DNA of 64,000 nucleotides. Source: UBA2705 sp963977125. Lineage in GTDB: Bacteria; Pseudomonadota; Alphaproteobacteria; Micavibrionales; Micavibrionaceae. A program made the translations under genes and the position numbers. The notes beneath the pieces are model-generated. The model was not told where the DNA came from. It saw nothing but the letters and a program-made list of their open reading frames with translations, and ran no database searches. Where the stretch lies: contig CAXBNJ010000002.1 in the NCBI GenBank assembly GCA_963977125.1, positions 310,001-374,000 of the forward strand, written 5' to 3'. This document shows positions 62,378-64,000 of the stretch, one piece after another; the first letter of the stretch is position 1; each line of letters begins with the position of its first letter.

Positions 62378-64000
62378 ATGCTCACATATAATCCCCCCTT
62401 AGACGATATGCGCCATTTACTGGAGAATATTGTTGAGTATAAAGGCCTTGAAAAAGCCGCCGAGCTTGATGATGAGATGGTTGAGGCTATTTTGACCGAA
62501 GCCGCCAAATTAGCGCGCGATGTCTTAGCGCCGTTAAACCGCACCGGCGATGAATTTACAATGACATGCGAAAATGGCGTCGTAAAAACACCGCCAGGTT
62601 ACAAAGAGGTTTATGCGCAATATTGCGAAAGTGGTTGGAATAGCGTACCGTTTTCACCTGATTATGACGGGCAAGGCCTGCCATGGAGCATAGCCTTCCC
62701 CCTACAAGAAATGTGGCAGGCATCAAGCCTAAGTTTCGGGCTATGCCCGCTTCTTACCCAAGGCGCCGTCGAAGCGATTGACAGCCATGCCAGCGAAGAG
62801 CTTAAAAATATCTATTTGCGCAAATTAATTGCCGGTGAATGGACAGGCACAATGAACCTGACAGAACCACAAGCGGGATCTGATCTGGCCGCTGTTCGCG
62901 CAAAAGCACAGCCTAATGATGATGGCAGCTATGCCGTTACTGGCCAGAAAATATTTATCACTTATGGCGAACATGATATGGCGGAAAACATCATTCATCT
63001 GGTTCTCGCCCGCCTTCCCGATGCGCCAGAAGGCGTCAAAGGTATTTCTTTATTTATTGTCCCTAAATTCTTAGTTAATGAAGATGGCAGTCTTGGCACG
63101 CGCAATGATGTGATTTGCAGCGGTATTGAGCATAAATTAGGCATTCACGCCTCCCCGACTTGCACGATGATTTTTGGCGAAAATGGCGGCGCAACGGGCT
63201 ATTTAGTGGGGGAAGCTCATCAAGGCCTGAAATATATGTTCACAATGATGAATAATGCGCGGCTCTGTGTCGGCCTACAAGGCATTGCCGTATCTGAGCG
63301 CTCTTACCAAGCAGCCCTACATTATGCCCAAGACCGCAAACAAGGTAAAAATGCCGAAGGGCAGAACACCACAATTGTTAACCATGCCGATATACGCCGC
63401 ATGTTAATGACTATGCGTGCTTATACTGAGGCGGCCCGTGCCCTTGCCTATGAAGCAGGCGCACATCTAGATCGCAGCAATGAGGGCAACGCATCATCTA
63501 AAGCCCGCGTAGAGCTGCTAACGCCTGTTGTCAAAGCATGGTCAACCGATATTGCCCTTGAGGTCACATCGCTCGGCGTACAAGTTTGCGGTGGCATGGG
63601 CTTTATTGAGGAAACAGGCCTTGCACAATATTATCGTGACGCGCGGATTCTCCCCATTTATGAAGGTACAAACGGCATTCAATCCCTTGATCTCGTCTTC
63701 CGCAAAATTTTACTTGATGAGGGCACGGCGTTTAAAGAGTGGCTTGCTGATGCACGCGAGAAAACACTCTCTATTTCAAAATGCCCTGCACAAAGCGTTA
63801 GCAAAATGTCAGCCGAACTTAGCGCCGCTTATCAAGCCTTAGAAGATGCAACAATGATGCTGGGTAAACTTGCGGGTGATCATCAACATGACCGCCTTGG
63901 AGGCATCTCCGCTGTATACTTAAAACTATTTGGCCTTGTCGCTGGTGCGTCCATGTTGGCACGCAGCTTAAGCGGCATTCATGATCAAGACGGCAATAAC
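62378..64000 (+). CDS. Acyl-CoA dehydrogenase, DmdC-like (3' end outside the window)
   Basis: The frame opens at the ATG at 62378 and is still open at 64000 (541 residues). The N-terminus MLTYNPPLDDMRHLLENIVE is that of the acyl-CoA dehydrogenase subgroup that includes DmdC (3-methylmercaptopropionyl-CoA dehydrogenase). FAD and substrate segments are visible in TMNLTEPQAGSDLAAVRAKA, KIFITYGEHD, SLGVQVCGGMGFIEETGLAQ and YRDARILPIYEGTNGIQSLD. About 50 residues are missing. Substrate cannot be assigned; fatty acyl-CoA is an alternative. Confidence 0.9.
   Translation, partial: MLTYNPPLDDMRHLLENIVEYKGLEKAAELDDEMVEAILTEAAKLARDVLAPLNRTGDEFTMTCENGVVKTPPGYKEVYAQYCESGWNSVPFSPDYDGQGLPWSIAFPLQEMWQASSLSFGLCPLLTQGAVEAIDSHASEELKNIYLRKLIAGEWTGTMNLTEPQAGSDLAAVRAKAQPNDDGSYAVTGQKIFITYGEHDMAENIIHLVLARLPDAPEGVKGISLFIVPKFLVNEDGSLGTRNDVICSGIEHKLGIHASPTCTMIFGENGGATGYLVGEAHQGLKYMFTMMNNARLCVGLQGIAVSERSYQAALHYAQDRKQGKNAEGQNTTIVNHADIRRMLMTMRAYTEAARALAYEAGAHLDRSNEGNASSKARVELLTPVVKAWSTDIALEVTSLGVQVCGGMGFIEETGLAQYYRDARILPIYEGTNGIQSLDLVFRKILLDEGTAFKEWLADAREKTLSISKCPAQSVSKMSAELSAAYQALEDATMMLGKLAGDHQHDRLGGISAVYLKLFGLVAGASMLARSLSGIHDQDGNN

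Overview
The window comes from a chromosome with AT-leaning base composition that looks alphaproteobacterial. The evidence is a divK-pleD pair, a cpa/tad Flp-pilus locus, a PodJ-like Sel1/peptidoglycan-binding polarity protein, an EipB (DUF1849) envelope protein, a type II isocitrate dehydrogenase with a C-terminal extension, and two perfect TTAA-N7-TTAAC (CtrA-type) boxes. I cannot place it at order or genus level. No rRNA, prophage, insertion sequence or CRISPR array was seen.

Layout. 1-587: 5' part of a sapC-family gene (minus). 851-11654: UDP-glucose dehydrogenase, then a colinear Flp/Tad pilus locus cpaA-cpaB-cpaC-cpaD-cpaE-cpaF-tadB-tadC, with the flp pilin last behind its own CtrA-type promoter and a strong terminator. 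11808-13356: cysQ and a TetR regulator. 13587-23682: phenylalanine/tyrosine catabolism, with an ALDH7-type aldehyde dehydrogenase and a Leu/Phe-type amino acid dehydrogenase on the minus strand, hppD, a FAH-family hydrolase, maiA, phhA and phhB on the plus strand, and hmgA on the minus strand. Three related genes of unknown function follow hmgA. 23789-30012: a lone response regulator, kbl-tdh (threonine to glycine), an isochorismatase-family hydrolase, hemH, a putative HExxH protein and a small unknown protein. 30174-33699: isocitrate dehydrogenase, a MAPEG protein, a small heat-shock protein, a GC-rich region with strong RNA-folding potential, a small lipoprotein and a 30-residue peptide gene with its own terminator.

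33828-41178 is rich in signalling and polarity genes: pleD, divK, eipB, a GGDEF cyclase with (AC)n tracts in its coding sequence, a TetR regulator and the PodJ-like protein. 41424-46330 holds an adenylate-kinase-like protein with a degenerate P-loop, tRNA-Gln, an endonuclease/exonuclease/phosphatase gene wedged between that tRNA and a truncated copy of a small gene, a glutathione transferase, the intact small gene, an MgtC-family protein and an MscS channel. 46416-52989 is a complete five-enzyme histidine utilisation set (hutU, hutH, hutG, hutI, hutF) of the formylglutamate type. 52997-64000 holds two unknown small genes, an FMN-binding glutamate-synthase-like protein, a DUF3179 protein, arsR and arsI, a convergent acr3 downstream of an ABC-F ATPase, a lytic transglycosylase and the 5' part of an acyl-CoA dehydrogenase.

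Taken together, the genes suggest a free-living heterotroph that degrades amino acids (Phe, Tyr, Thr, His), has a surface-attachment pilus and alphaproteobacterial cell-polarity signalling. The best candidates for something undescribed are the three related genes after hmgA (20589-22318), the foldable GC-rich region (32891-33068), the 30-residue peptide gene (33607-33699) and the EEP-gene/duplicated-ORF module (42230-44458).
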